Positions 25,754 to 37,255 of a stretch of DNA of 64,000 nucleotides are shown piece after piece. Numbering within the stretch: the first letter of the stretch is position 1; each line of letters starts with the position of its first letter. The stretch is from Adineta steineri (lineage: Eukaryota > Rotifera > Eurotatoria > Adinetida > Adinetidae), in NCBI GenBank assembly GCA_905250115.1, contig CAJNOI010000038.1:62001-126000 (forward strand), in the 5' to 3' direction. The position numbers were made by a program, and so were the translations under genes. Under the pieces are notes generated by a model that was not told where the DNA came from, searched no databases, and saw only the letters and a list, made by a program, of their open reading frames with translations.

Positions 25754-26377
25754 TTAATTATGTGATATTTGTTGAAAGGTTTTCAAAGTTTGTTCGACAA
25801 TAGTTTCTACTGATGCCATAGCACCAATGCCAGTTTGTCCACACATTAATGTTTTTTCAATACAAGGAATTTCTATATATCCAAAGTTTTTTGTAATTAT
25901 ATCTAAATGTTGTCGTGTAAGTGGATGTTCAAACATTGCTGTATTCATAGCAGGTGCAACAATTAATGGTTTCTTATTTTTTAAATCCCATGCACGAATA
26001 ACATTTGTTAAAAGATTATCACATAAACCACTTGACATTTTAGCTAATGTATTTGCATCGAGTGGTGCTATTAGAAGGATATCAGCCCAATCACGAAGTA
26101 TAATATGTAAAACAGGATCACCACGTACTTTCCATGATGACCATTCATCATTATCTTCAAAATAACATGGACCTTTTATGTTATTAACAGCTCCATGAGG
26201 ACACCAAGAATCTTCCAAATGTATAAAATGTTTAGCTATTTCAGTTGGAATAACAATTGTCTCGATATTATGAGAATTAAATTTCTGAACAAGTTCATTA
26301 ACTTTAATTGCTGCAACACTTCCTGTTACACCAAGTAGAAGATGTAGTGGTCGACGATGATTTTCATCGTTACTCAT
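25754..26377 (-). CDS. PPCDC: phosphopantothenoylcysteine decarboxylase
   Basis: About 207 residues in one exon, near the human length of 204. The flavoprotein start LLLGVTGSVAAIK is followed by VLHIILRDWADILLIAPLDA with the active-site His, SSGLCDNLLTNVIRAWD, the PAMNTAMFEHP substrate-recognition clamp and CGQTGIGAM with the catalytic Cys on the flexible flap. The enzyme makes 4'-phosphopantetheine in coenzyme A synthesis, using FMN, as a trimer. I start at MSNDENHRR (26377) because a TTTCATTTAG splice-like site lies 7-10 bp upstream; an in-frame ATG further out (26443) would cross this site. Confidence 0.95.
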   Translation of the reverse strand: MSNDENHRRPLHLLLGVTGSVAAIKVNELVQKFNSHNIETIVIPTEIAKHFIHLEDSWCPHGAVNNIKGPCYFEDNDEWSSWKVRGDPVLHIILRDWADILLIAPLDANTLAKMSSGLCDNLLTNVIRAWDLKNKKPLIVAPAMNTAMFEHPLTRQHLDIITKNFGYIEIPCIEKTLMCGQTGIGAMASVETIVEQTLKTFQQISHN

Positions 26378-26662
26378 TACTATACTAAATGAAATAATAG
26401 AATCGATTACGGATACTAAAAAATAATGCAAAATAAACATCAATCTACATCTTTCTTTATCTTTTTGATTGAATAAAAACTTTTTTTAATCGAAATTAAT
26501 CTCTAAATTGAATGCTTTATTAAAATAATAAATCATTCTAATATGAAATTTTTTTATTTTTTATCGAAACAAAAAACAACAACGGCAATGACACTGATCG
26601 AAGTCAAGCAAAGATCGTTAACATTTGTCGATGATACGCCGTTGAGCTAATGCCGAGTTTAT

Positions 26663-27205
26663 TTATGCTAAAAGCAAAAGAAAAAAAGATAAATATATAA
26701 TAAATATCAACTAAGAAACATACTTTTAGAAACAGGAATATTAGCTGGTTGTGGAGCTTCTTTGTTGGCAGCACCACGGTGAGCACCTGGACCAGCGTTA
26801 CCTTGGCCACCAGCACCACCAGCTTGTCCTGGTTGACGAGCTTGTTGTGGACGTCTAGAAACAAAATGATAAATATGCATTTAACTATTGAATTTTACTA
26901 TTATCTTACAAAAGTGGTGTACGAATACGACGTGCTTCTCTTGAACGATTACGTACAACCTTGCTGTGAATAGCGCACGAAACACAATAATGTAACTTGT
27001 AATAAAGTTTTGGTAAAATATATTTTGTGTAAACACTTGCTTCACTAAGATCCTTAACAGCAGCCTGTTCGACGATGTTTCGAATAATTAATTTTTTAAT
27101 GGCCTTATCTTTTGGTACTAAACGACGGCAATTCGTGCAGTTAACTGAACGAACACGTCCACGGCCATGTTTGCTTCGACCATTATTACGGCGTTTTTTT
27201 GTCAT
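26663..27205 (-). CDS. RPS26: 40S ribosomal protein eS26
   Basis: Three exons (27205-26910, 26854-26724, 26667-26663) give 143 residues. The start [18 protein letters not shown], the zinc-binding CTNC and CVSC pairs and the [10 protein letters not shown] stretch define eS26, which lies at the mRNA exit channel of the 40S subunit. The conserved part ends near residue 99. A C-terminal extension rich in Gly, Gln and Ala ([17 protein letters not shown]) makes it longer than the 115-residue human protein. The last exon is only 5 bp, giving the final residue and stop; it depends on a CTTTTAG acceptor. Confidence 0.95.
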
Positions 27206-27399
27206 CCTTTAATGATGTTAGAGAACGATATCTAGAAATAATATAGTCATATATTATGTGAATAATATAAAATAGCAAAAATTATGAAATCAAAATAAAT
27301 GACAAGCACCTTAAATAAATATTCAATTAATTGCACTTAATCAAAAAAAAATAGAATTACGGATAAAATTGTTCATTGGGGAAAAGAAAGACTTAAACA

Positions 27400-29457
27400 T
27401 TATTTAAAATATGAATAAGAACCATGTTTAGATTTAATTAACCACATATTATCAACTACTTTTCCACCCTGAAATATTAAATAATTATTTTTTTAACTTT
27501 TAGCAAGGTAAAAATTAATAGACCTGATCATCTGATACTTGTTCCAAGTATAGATGAGATGCGTTATAAACATTCATTCTTGTATAGCCATAATCAGTAT
27601 TTTGATATGCTGTCCAGGGACGAGGGACGCCAAATGGATCATGACGCTCATCACAACCCTAGACAGTTTTTCTACAGAAACTCACATGAAATCAGTTTTA
27701 CTTACTGCTGATCCTGTTATTATATGTACTGGAGCGTCAGGATCAATATAAGCACCACTTGTACCATTGTAAACCTATATAATTTCGTAGACTATCTTTT
27801 ATATACATATCCTATAGGAAGTCACTAATACTATCAATTCTCTTAGAGTGTGTATAATATCTGATCTTGAGGATCTAGTTCATCTCTATAACTGATTCTA
27901 ATAAATGTACATGATTTCCTAATACTCATAGTCAATTTCTAAGCATCAATTGATAGTTTCATAATACTAAGAAAATGAAAATCAATCAATGTGCAAAACA
28001 TACTGTTGAATTATAAACAGGCCATAAACGTTCATAACTATGTTCATGTGCCCAAAATTCAAGATCAACACCATACTGAGCAAATAATTTTTCAAGACCA
28101 TATGCTTGAATATATGGTAGACCAGTACGAATCTATATGGAATCATATAGATAGTATGACTCTCTTAATACCTTACATAAATATAACCATCTGTATTAAG
28201 ACATTCATCATCATCATTATTACTACAATACATTGGTTTATGTGCCATTGTAATAATCCATGGTTGACGAGCACGATTCTCAGGTTCATTTGCTTTCTTA
28301 ATTATAAAAATATATAATCTATTTCATTTTTTTGTCTCTCTTCATACTTTTAAATCTTGTTCAAGCCATTCATATTGATTAGCAATTTGATCAAAACCAT
28401 ATTGAGTATAATAGTAAAATTCTGTTGAAAAACCAATAATATGTGCAGGCCCAACATTAAAACTAATTTATAAACAAGAAATTATTTACTATATTCAAAC
28501 TATCAAAAATATAACTAACCTATAAAAAAAATTTGCATCATCACCGTATGTATTCTTGGATGATGGCATACTGAATTTAGCAAAATATTGTGAAAAATTA
28601 CTAAAGAAAAACAAATTAAATCTTAAATACATAATTAAAAAACACTTACTAATTGCTTTCATGATTTCCTACACAAGTCATATATGGAATATAAGCAGCA
28701 ATCGATTCAATAGCATTCATAAATTCATCACCATAACGAGCATTATCTGAATCCATATTATATGCCATATCACCTAATATATAAAATCAAAATAAAATAT
28801 ATTTTTCTTATAAAAATAGAAATACATACCAACATGTAAAATAAAATCAAAATGACCTAATTGAGTTTCTTCTTGAAGACGTGTCATTGATTGAGCATTA
28901 TCTTTTCCCATATCACCGTAAACAGCCGTACGAAGAACAAAATTAGAATCATTACGCATTGCTGTAAACCAAAATAAAGGTGACCAACCATATACATCAC
29001 TACCACAATGATAAACTAAAACAAATATAATAATATGGGTAAAAAAACCGTCAACTATTCTTAGTACATACAATATCGTTGACCAGGTCTAAGATCTCGT
29101 AAAACAACACGATGAATATATTCACGTCGTTTTTCTGTACCATCATCTTGAAATATACTAACATTACCGGTTGCTCGTTGACTTAGCATATCGTCTTCTC
29201 CATATTCAACAATAGAATCATTAACTTCATTCAATGTTACCCATGTTACTATCATAAGGGATGGATCGACTAAAATGATAAAAAACAGAAGAAAAATATT
29301 AATAATTTTTTTAATCTAGAAAGAAAAAATTTAACATACGTCCATAAGATATATGAATTTGTTCTGGTTGACCAAATATTGGATCATTGAAAGATATTGG
29401 TTTTGATGAAACGATAATAAAAAAGAAACATAATAAAATACCATTTATCAGAGTCAT
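27400..29457 (-). CDS. purple acid phosphatase, ACP7-like
   Basis: A multi-exon gene whose product starts with a signal peptide ([16 protein letters not shown]). A fibronectin-III-like domain follows ([29 protein letters not shown]). The metallophosphatase domain has the ligand motifs in order: [28 protein letters not shown] and WAHEHSYER. These bind the Fe(III)-metal pair of purple acid phosphatases; the usual GHxH is AHEH here. The order and FN3 domain fit the long, plant-type/ACP7 class. It is expected in the secretory pathway or lysosome. The reading frame continues through a late exon ending GSYSYFK. Exons are separated by short introns of 50-60 bp plus a longer one near 27780-28000. Confidence 0.9.
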
Positions 29458-30952
29458 GGTTTATTCGGACCTCTCGTTTTCCAGAGTATACAAATACAAG
29501 AAGAAAAATAAACAGTTGGATGCTGTAAACGGTAAAAGTGTGACTCTACTATATTTGTTATATAAAATAATCAAAAATTCATTCTATTTTAACGTAAGAA
29601 ATTTACTTTCAAATATCTTGTTATGTTAAAATAGTTTTAAATTAAAAATTTTATGAAATAATATCTATAATAATAATCGTAACTTAACGACCTCTACTGT
29701 ATCAATTGAAGATAGAGAAATATAAGAGAAATAGCTGTAGAGCATATCCATGATGTGTATAGTTAATAGTCCGTTAATAAAGAACTTACATTGTTATACT
29801 TATACATTGGATATAGTCAGATATATATGATGCAGATATAAATATTATTTTGCCATCATTTGAAACTAGGTCATGTTCAATTCAACAAAAAAATGCATTG
29901 CCTTTAATCATACTTACAGTAGTGAAGATCTTTATCCTTTTATTTCTGTACAGGATATTTTGACTAACAATTTACTATAAACATGTCAGTTTCTTATTCA
30001 AAATAAACGGTTGATTTTCGTTGTAATATTTAATGAGAGGATAGATTGCATCAGAATAATATTTCTATTATATACTCTCAATCAAGTAATGTTTATACAA
30101 TGTTCGTTGAAGAGAAAAAAAAACAATCGATGAATGACTTGTAGATATTCATTTTATTTGACAATTGTTTCTTGAGTGAAGAGTATAAATAACAGATTAT
30201 TATAAGTTTTTTGTTAATACTAACTTCAAAAGTATTCAATCAATGTTCATATACACTGAACGATGTTCTTGCGTATCGTATACAGATGTCACTCAGTGAC
30301 AATACAATGAATTATTTATGACAATTTTTTTAAACATGATTGTAAAATACAAGATAAATTCATTTCAAAATATCTAAGAATTATTTTATAATTATTTGAT
30401 ATAAAAGTAAATATGCATTAGTATTTTAATCTTAAGGTAAACAGGTGAACTTAATCTGATTTTTAATCATATTCTTATTTTCTATAAAACTACCTTGATT
30501 TTCTTTTATTATTTAAAATCAATTTTCTATTGAACTTTTATGAATCATGTTCAATTATTTCCGTGAAATATCATTTTGGATCTGTCAATATGCATCAATC
30601 ATACATCCCACCCTACTCTCTCTGTCTCTCTATATTACTCATTCTACTACTTATCAGTCGCAGTATTTTTAATAAACATCAATAGTCATAAATTCCATTT
30701 CGAAGCTAAGCAACAATGTATAAAAAAACAGAGTTTGAGGCCATACAGGGTGATTACTAATATGAGATCGAAGGCTGTACGTGTTCATACAGCGTTCGTT
30801 CGTTCATCTTTCCTTCCATATATGAGCGACTCATTCTTTTTAATTGGACGACAAGAATGATCGATCGTACCGGTCATCATCATCCTCAACGAGAAAAATA
30901 AATAAACAAAAAAAAGTTTTGTTTTTATTTAGATTTTATATGAAAAGAAATT
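29458..30952. other. divergent-promoter intergenic region
   Basis: About 1.5 kb between divergent genes. No supported coding region, RNA gene or repeat; AT-rich throughout. A TTTTTATTTAG site lies about 20 bp before the ATG at 30953, a likely trans-splice acceptor. Confidence 0.4.
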
Positions 30953-31522
30953 ATGACTGATTTTAATAAAGTATTTAATATTTATTCAAGTGAACCAACT
31001 CCTGATCAACAAGAAGATAATGCAACATTTGAGGAAGTAAAACGAGTCAATGCGAGTAAGTAGAAATATTCTAAATAAAACTTCAACGCTTATTTAACTA
31101 TGGAAATGTTTAGGTATTAATCAAGATTTTTCCAAAGATTTTGTGAGAATTACAATAAAAATTCCCACAATGAAAACCGGTATTAATTGGCGTAGATTTG
31201 CACGAGAAGCAAAAAATGGTGTAACTACAGAAGCAACTTATCATGGAAAGTATGTATATATTTTATTTATTTTTATTTCAGCTAAAAATTTATTTTTTAG
31301 TCGACTTAATTTCGAATTTATTCTCAATCGAGGCAAATCAAATGAAACAAAATATCAATTCTCAACTCGAGAAGCACTTCATGGACCTGTTGAATACAAT
31401 AAAAGTTATTTAAAAGTACCTATTCCTATTCTTATTGATACCTATACTATATTTCTCTAATTTTTGTTTAGTATAAAGATGATTATGTCATTTGGTTTGT
31501 TCATAAAGCTCAACCTTGGTAA
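30953..31522 (+). CDS. unrecognised 134-residue protein
   Basis: Four exons (30953-31055, 31114-31249, 31301-31415, 31472-31522) join in frame. The product is soluble, with an acidic N-terminus (SSEPTPDQQEDNATFEEV) and a probable small globular domain from about residue 45: INWRRFAREAKNG, RLNFEFILNRGK, and a closing YKDDYVIWFVHKAQPW. The alternation of hydrophobic residues suggests beta structure. I do not recognise the family. Splice sites are standard, and a 3' splice-like site precedes the ATG, so it is very likely expressed. It converges with the next gene, 267 bp apart. Confidence 0.72.
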
Positions 31523-31789
31523 AATAATAATCTTAGTCGAATATTTAATCGTGCGTGTGCGAATGGTCTCTTTTTCTCTATTATACTTATACATATGTAG
31601 AAATTTTTAATCTTCTTTAAACTGTTTTCTTTTTGTATGTTGTATTTTGCTTTGTCAAATTTATATAATAACAATGATGAACTTCCTTTTTTTTGTTTGT
31701 TTTTTTTTTTTTGAAAAAAAAAGATATGACAAAACACACAAATGAAGTGCTAAGCTCTTTTGTTCTATGTACAAACTTGAAGAATATGA

Positions 31790-34700
31790 TTAATTTATTG
31801 TCGCAACAAGTTCACGAAGAATTGTTACAGGTGCTGATGGTGCTGGAAGATCTTTCATACTATTCTTACGTAAATCTTGTTGTTGTATTGTACGATGATT
31901 TGTGTCTTGTGTAGGTAATGGTTTAGCATGTAATTCAACTTTTTGTGAAATACCAAAACGTGCTTTACATTCTCCACGTGTTATACGATAAATTCCACGA
32001 CTATCTTTACGAAAACCTTTTTCACGTGGAAATAAATCTTCAAGATCACCAAATTCCAAACTAAGAATTTCCTGAGCATCTTTATATAATTTAACACGTA
32101 TTTCACCAACAAAATATGATTTAATTTCAAATGTACCATGATATTCATCTTCTTGTACAATAAGTTCCGCTGTTGTTTGCGACATACCAGGAATCTATAT
32201 GCAACAAAAAGAAAAAACGAATCGATTATTTATATTACTCATTCAATCACTTAAAAGTAATAGAAGAATGAAAAAGAAGTGTTGACGAATGATCGAATAT
32301 TTATATGTTTGCATAAAAACTTGGCGGTAATGAATCATTTATAGTAATCTGTATATATTTTGTACCATTCAAATGATTCATATCAGTTCAACGAACAAAA
32401 TGCTTACCCTAATATTTGATTCAACAGACCATGTTAATTCTTCTTCTACTTGTTTATCACGTGATTGTTCAAGTGTATATTCTCGACGAAAACCAGTACT
32501 AGCTTCAAGAACACATTTGGGTAGTGGAACTTGAAGTTCAAGTGATGCAGTCTGTTCTGTTGTATAACCTTCGAATATTGAAAATGAACATGTTGATACA
32601 GTACGTCGTACAGCTTTTAAATTATAATCTTGTTCACGATTTGTATCATTAAGAAATGATGAACGAAATAATATATGATTTTTTGGTGCACCGGGCATTT
32701 CAAGATCCGTATAAATAACTGGATCATGACGTACTCTAAATTTAAAAATTAGTTTTTTCGAAATAAAATCTTGATTTATTTACTTTAATGATCTCCAATC
32801 AATTTCTTTAACAAGTTCTTTCCAATTATAAGTTCTTCCCCATTTAGCTTTTGTTGAATCTTTTTCATTATCTTTATACCATTTATGTGCAGTTGCTTCA
32901 ACTAAATCTCTTAAATTAACAAGACCCATTTTATGTGATAATGCAGGTGAACTCTAAATAAAAACATTGAATATATATTTATTTATTCAGTATATGAATT
33001 TAAAAATAACAAGAGAAAAGCAAGTGTTTAAATCAAGCGTATAATTAACAAGCAATAATTGAATTTCATATGTCTGCATATACGTTTTTTTCTATTATTC
33101 TTAATTCAATACCTGTTCCGGAATAATAATTTCCATTGTCTGTCTCTCTTCACGAAATTTTCGTGATTGTTTCATACCCATTTTTTCGTATCAAACTCCA
33201 AAACTATAAATGACAACTGATATGATAATTTAGATAAAATCATTTTATATTATAACCAATCCCTAAGCGAGCATAATTTTGTAAATATCAGAATACGTTA
33301 TTCATTCGATAGCATTTATTACTTTTATACCTACTCGTTCCCTTAGGTCTATCATTTCATCATACATGCAAACACCACTCATCGAATCAGAATTCGAGTT
33401 GTTATATTCTCAAAAATACTAATCTATATATATGAATCAGATTTGAATAATGATTGATGATGAAGTAACTCGACAATATGTATTTACACAGAATAAAACA
33501 ATTCTATTATATAAATATGAACACGATATCTAATCAATAAAAAAAAATACAAGAGGAAAAACAGTAGGATAAAAATAAATTGATTTTTTTAGGTTGAATG
33601 AACAATATGATTGCTGCTAGCCATAACACGCCTTCTTTATTTTTCTCTTAGGAACTTTCGAATGATATCGATCGAACTAATTTGACGGGCAGCTGCGCAT
33701 TCATCGATCTGGACAATAAGAAAAGAACATACAACAAAAACAGACATGCATACATAGATGAACGCGAGACTAATTTGATCGATCGATTGGCGTCAGTGCC
33801 ATCCCATCATCTTCTTATTCTTCTCCTTCTTCTTCTCTTCTGCTCTACTCGTCTCATCATCGATCCATCAAATTAGATGTACAAACTATGCACATTTTTA
33901 TGCAAATATATATCTAAGACAAGAATTATAAAGTTCAAGTTGACGTGAAAATAGAATATCATATAGTTCAAAATATGTGTATATGGACGCGCTTTTCTTT
34001 CTAATCATCAATGGAATTCATAAATATGTCGATACATTGTGTTTCATCATCGGCCGCTTTATTTGATAAAACAAAATATAACACTCATATCCTTTACATG
34101 TCTTATCTAAACGCGTATGTATATATGTTTGCCTCGTTATCCGAAGTTCAGAAGTCTGTACGTGTTCATCATCATCATCATCATCAATGGTTATCTCTAT
34201 TAAAGCAAAACAAGAACTACTGATACCACTTAAAAGAATAGAAAATTAAACAAAAGAAAAGCAGCTGTCACACTTTGAAAAAAAAGTATGATACTTCAAG
34301 AAAGATACAATCAGTTACTTCTTTTCTCGTTTTCTTATAATTAGATATTGACACTCAATCGATCACATTCATTTTCATATGTCTATTTGACAACGGAAAT
34401 CAAGCTTGCCTGATATCTAATATAGTTGACACGTGTGCTCAACATAGAATAGAATAAATATAATTCGATTGATATATACAAGTAGTGAAAAGAAGATAGA
34501 GTACTCGGACAATGTCCACAATCAACAGTAATTCTAATTGAGTATGGCATAGATCTGTTTTAATATGCATGTGTGCTTTAAAAATTGAATCAAAATCAGT
34601 CAAAAGAAAAAGAAAGAGCAGCTGGTTAACGTAAAGAAAATCAAAGTTGAAATGCTTTTATATTCCTACCCGTCGATTTATTCTAGATTTCTGTATAGAA

Positions 34701-34793
34701 AATTGAATTAAAAAATATATAAAAGAAAATAAATTCTCTTACCTCATCATGTTTACCATTGAAATGAACAAGATTATCGATGAGGCGTGGCAT
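31790..34793 (-). CDS. protein with aerolysin/ETX-like features, two first exons
   Basis: Shared exons (32953-32784, 32735-32408, 32194-31790) can be joined in frame to either of two first exons: a near one at 33181-33113 (MGMKQSRKFREERQ...) giving 323 residues, or a distal one at 34793-34743 (MPRLIDNLVHFNGKHDE) giving 317. Both end in phase 0 at good donors. The body has long alternating Ser/Thr-hydrophobic strands (TVSTCSFSIFEGYTTEQTAS, ASLELQVPLPKC, TWSVESNIR) that resemble the strand and hairpin pattern of the aerolysin/ETX-MTX2 fold, present in animals as LIN-24-like and related host proteins. The gene looks whole. No signal peptide is seen on either form. The fold assignment is by eye and tentative. 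Confidence 0.55.
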
Positions 34794-37255
34794 TATAACA
34801 CTTTAAATCTAAAAATATTAATTAAAATATCAAATTATACTAAATCCTATTCTCATTAAAATTAATCATAATGATCTTTTCATCATCGACATGCGGCGAT
34901 GCGAGTTTGAAATAAATAAAAAAAACACAGCGATACATTTCAAAGGCTAACGTATGCGCACTAGTGATTATTATAAATTGAATCAAAAGCTATGCACATT
35001 GAAATAACGAGAAATATGAATGAAAGTTTTTTTTTTCTCTTCTCTTTCTCTTTACTTACTTACGATTTCACTTATAACTTATAACAGGTGTAAAATAATT
35101 TTTTCTTCTTATCGAATTCTGAACATTTTTCTCTATATCAAAGACAATAGTCGTATTGACATCCTTTGTCTTCATAATGTTTACTTAAATATCTCTTGAT
35201 TATTCAATGATTACTGATAACGCTTAACCGATTACATCATTTACTTTCTTTTTTTGCATAGGTATATTAAAAATATTATTGACGTTTCGAAACCTTAAAA
35301 TTGATCGTTAATATGTAATAACAACGACAAACTCGTAACACTCCTTTTTTTTTCTTCTTATATATATATATATATACATACATTTTTGTGAGTGGCATCT
35401 CGAGATGAGGAAGAAAAAATGCTCATTAAGTGCAACAATAACAAGATTATTCATCTCGTTCTTTTTGCTTCTTGTTCCCATAATCTATGACCCTTTTTAC
35501 AAAACGGTTTTCAAATCGATATAAACTTACTATAGTGTTCATTCGGACATATATATATAGGAAATGTACACGTGTGTGTGCCAACATATATATATAGGTG
35601 TATGTACATTACTGTTCAATGATTAGTTTTTGATGAGATGAACTCCTGGACAGCAACAGCACGTCTCATTCTTTTCTCTCATCAAAAACTAATCATTGAA
35701 CAGTAATGTACATACACCTATATATATATGTTGGCACACACACGTGTACATTTCCTATATATATATGTGTATGTACATTACTGTTCAATGATTAGTTTTT
35801 GATGAGAGAAAAGAATGAGACGTGCTGTTGCTGTCCAGGAGTTCATCTCATCAATAACTCATTTGTCACATAGACGATTCAATAACAACAATATTACTCT
35901 ACGAACAAAAGATGTCTGTTGATATGTATATATATATAGAAGAAAAAAAATTTACATTGTATTGTATCAAAAGAATACTTATTTGAATATAAATATTCAA
36001 GATCGAAAAATGAAATAAGAATCGTAGTCATCTTGACACCTGTATTTAGTTAAGCTTAAGTTTACGAATAGTAATGATGAGACGAACTGAATTAGTTGAG
36101 ATTAAACAGTCAAATAAAGATATATGAACTTACTTGAATGACTTAGTAGTTGCCAAAAGAAACGATGAATGAGTAGTTATTCTTTTCTCTCGTTTTTCTT
36201 TTTTTTTTCTGCTATATGCAACAGACAGTGATGTGAAACTAACCTCTCATTCTAGTATTTCTCTCGTTTATGATTGGTGCATGATGAGTAACAAGAAGGA
36301 AAAAAAAGAGAAAGTTAGTTGACTAACAAGTTATTTCTCTTATGTTCAATAACATCAAGATAATATATGAAAAAAAAGAGGCATGATGTGCTTGAAGAAA
36401 GACGACGTTGATGTGACAAAATGATTCATTCTTTGAACATGAAAGAGAACAATTGTAGAAGAATGGATTAATCTATTAGAAAGAATAATTCATTCTTTCT
36501 TAAAATAAATGAAAAACGATTTAAATCGACTTCTACTATATATATAGATATATTGTTTGCCGCACCCCTACGGACATTAAACTCTCTTTCTCTCGATTAG
36601 TCATTCGTCCATATTGTCATTTATTCTCGCGGGGATTCAAACTGCTAGAAAAAAAGAAAATGAGAGAACGTATGACATGTAGCCAACAAACATTCATTTA
36701 TTTTCTTTTTTCTTCTTTTCTTCCATTTCCCACACAAACACACTTGACTTGAGCGGAAATTGAACTCCGACTCATATATAAATGATGAATCAGCAATCAA
36801 CTATGGATAGCTAAATAGAATGGAATGATGAATTAAAAGGAACGGCCGTTTAACTGTCTCATTAAGACTTTCACCTATGAATGAATAACAATATATATAT
36901 ATATATATATAGATGCATATATATGTGCTCAAAAAACTATTAGTCTATATGCTTCAAGTCACTCGACTCACCTCAATGTCATTGACAAAATACCGTAGCG
37001 TTATGTTCTATCGACAAGAATAACAAATTCGAAGAGTAAAGAGCAATTAACATGCAAGTGTGATGCCGATCGTAAAAAAGAAAATATGAATGAGAGAGAG
37101 AGACAGTCGACCTCTTTTACTTGTTCGTTGTCTAAACTTATCATTCATCTTTTGCTTTTCTGTTTTTATATAAAAAGAAAGCATACTTATACAAACATAC
37201 ACACACATCTATATACAAAAAGAAAAGATAAGAATGAAAACAATCAAAATAATCT
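34794..37255. other. large intergenic region with nested palindromes
   Basis: No gene is supported. It contains the three-unit palindrome at about 35551-35852 (listed separately), several TA microsatellites (for example 36892-36911), and the 3' end of the receptor gene. Elsewhere it is AT-rich with nothing recognised. Confidence 0.45.
35551..35852. repeat. two overlapping near-perfect palindromes
   Basis: Segment A (35551-35637, containing GGAAATGTACACGTGTG and CATTACTGTTCAATGATTAG) is followed by a ~41-bp segment B (GAACTCCTGGACAGCAACAG...). Then comes A inverted (35678-35766), then part of A forward again, then B inverted, ending GAGTTCATCTCA near 35850. Thus A-B-A' and B-A'-A-B' are both palindromes with ~87-bp arms, and the arms look nearly identical. 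This is a snap-back pattern, not a simple MITE. Confidence 0.85.

Noticed and set aside
25827-26165. 112-codon plus-strand frame
   Set aside because: It is antisense to the conserved core of PPCDC.
34011-34223. 70-codon frame with a poly-His run
   Set aside because: The His run comes from a CAT microsatellite in the intron between alternative first exons.
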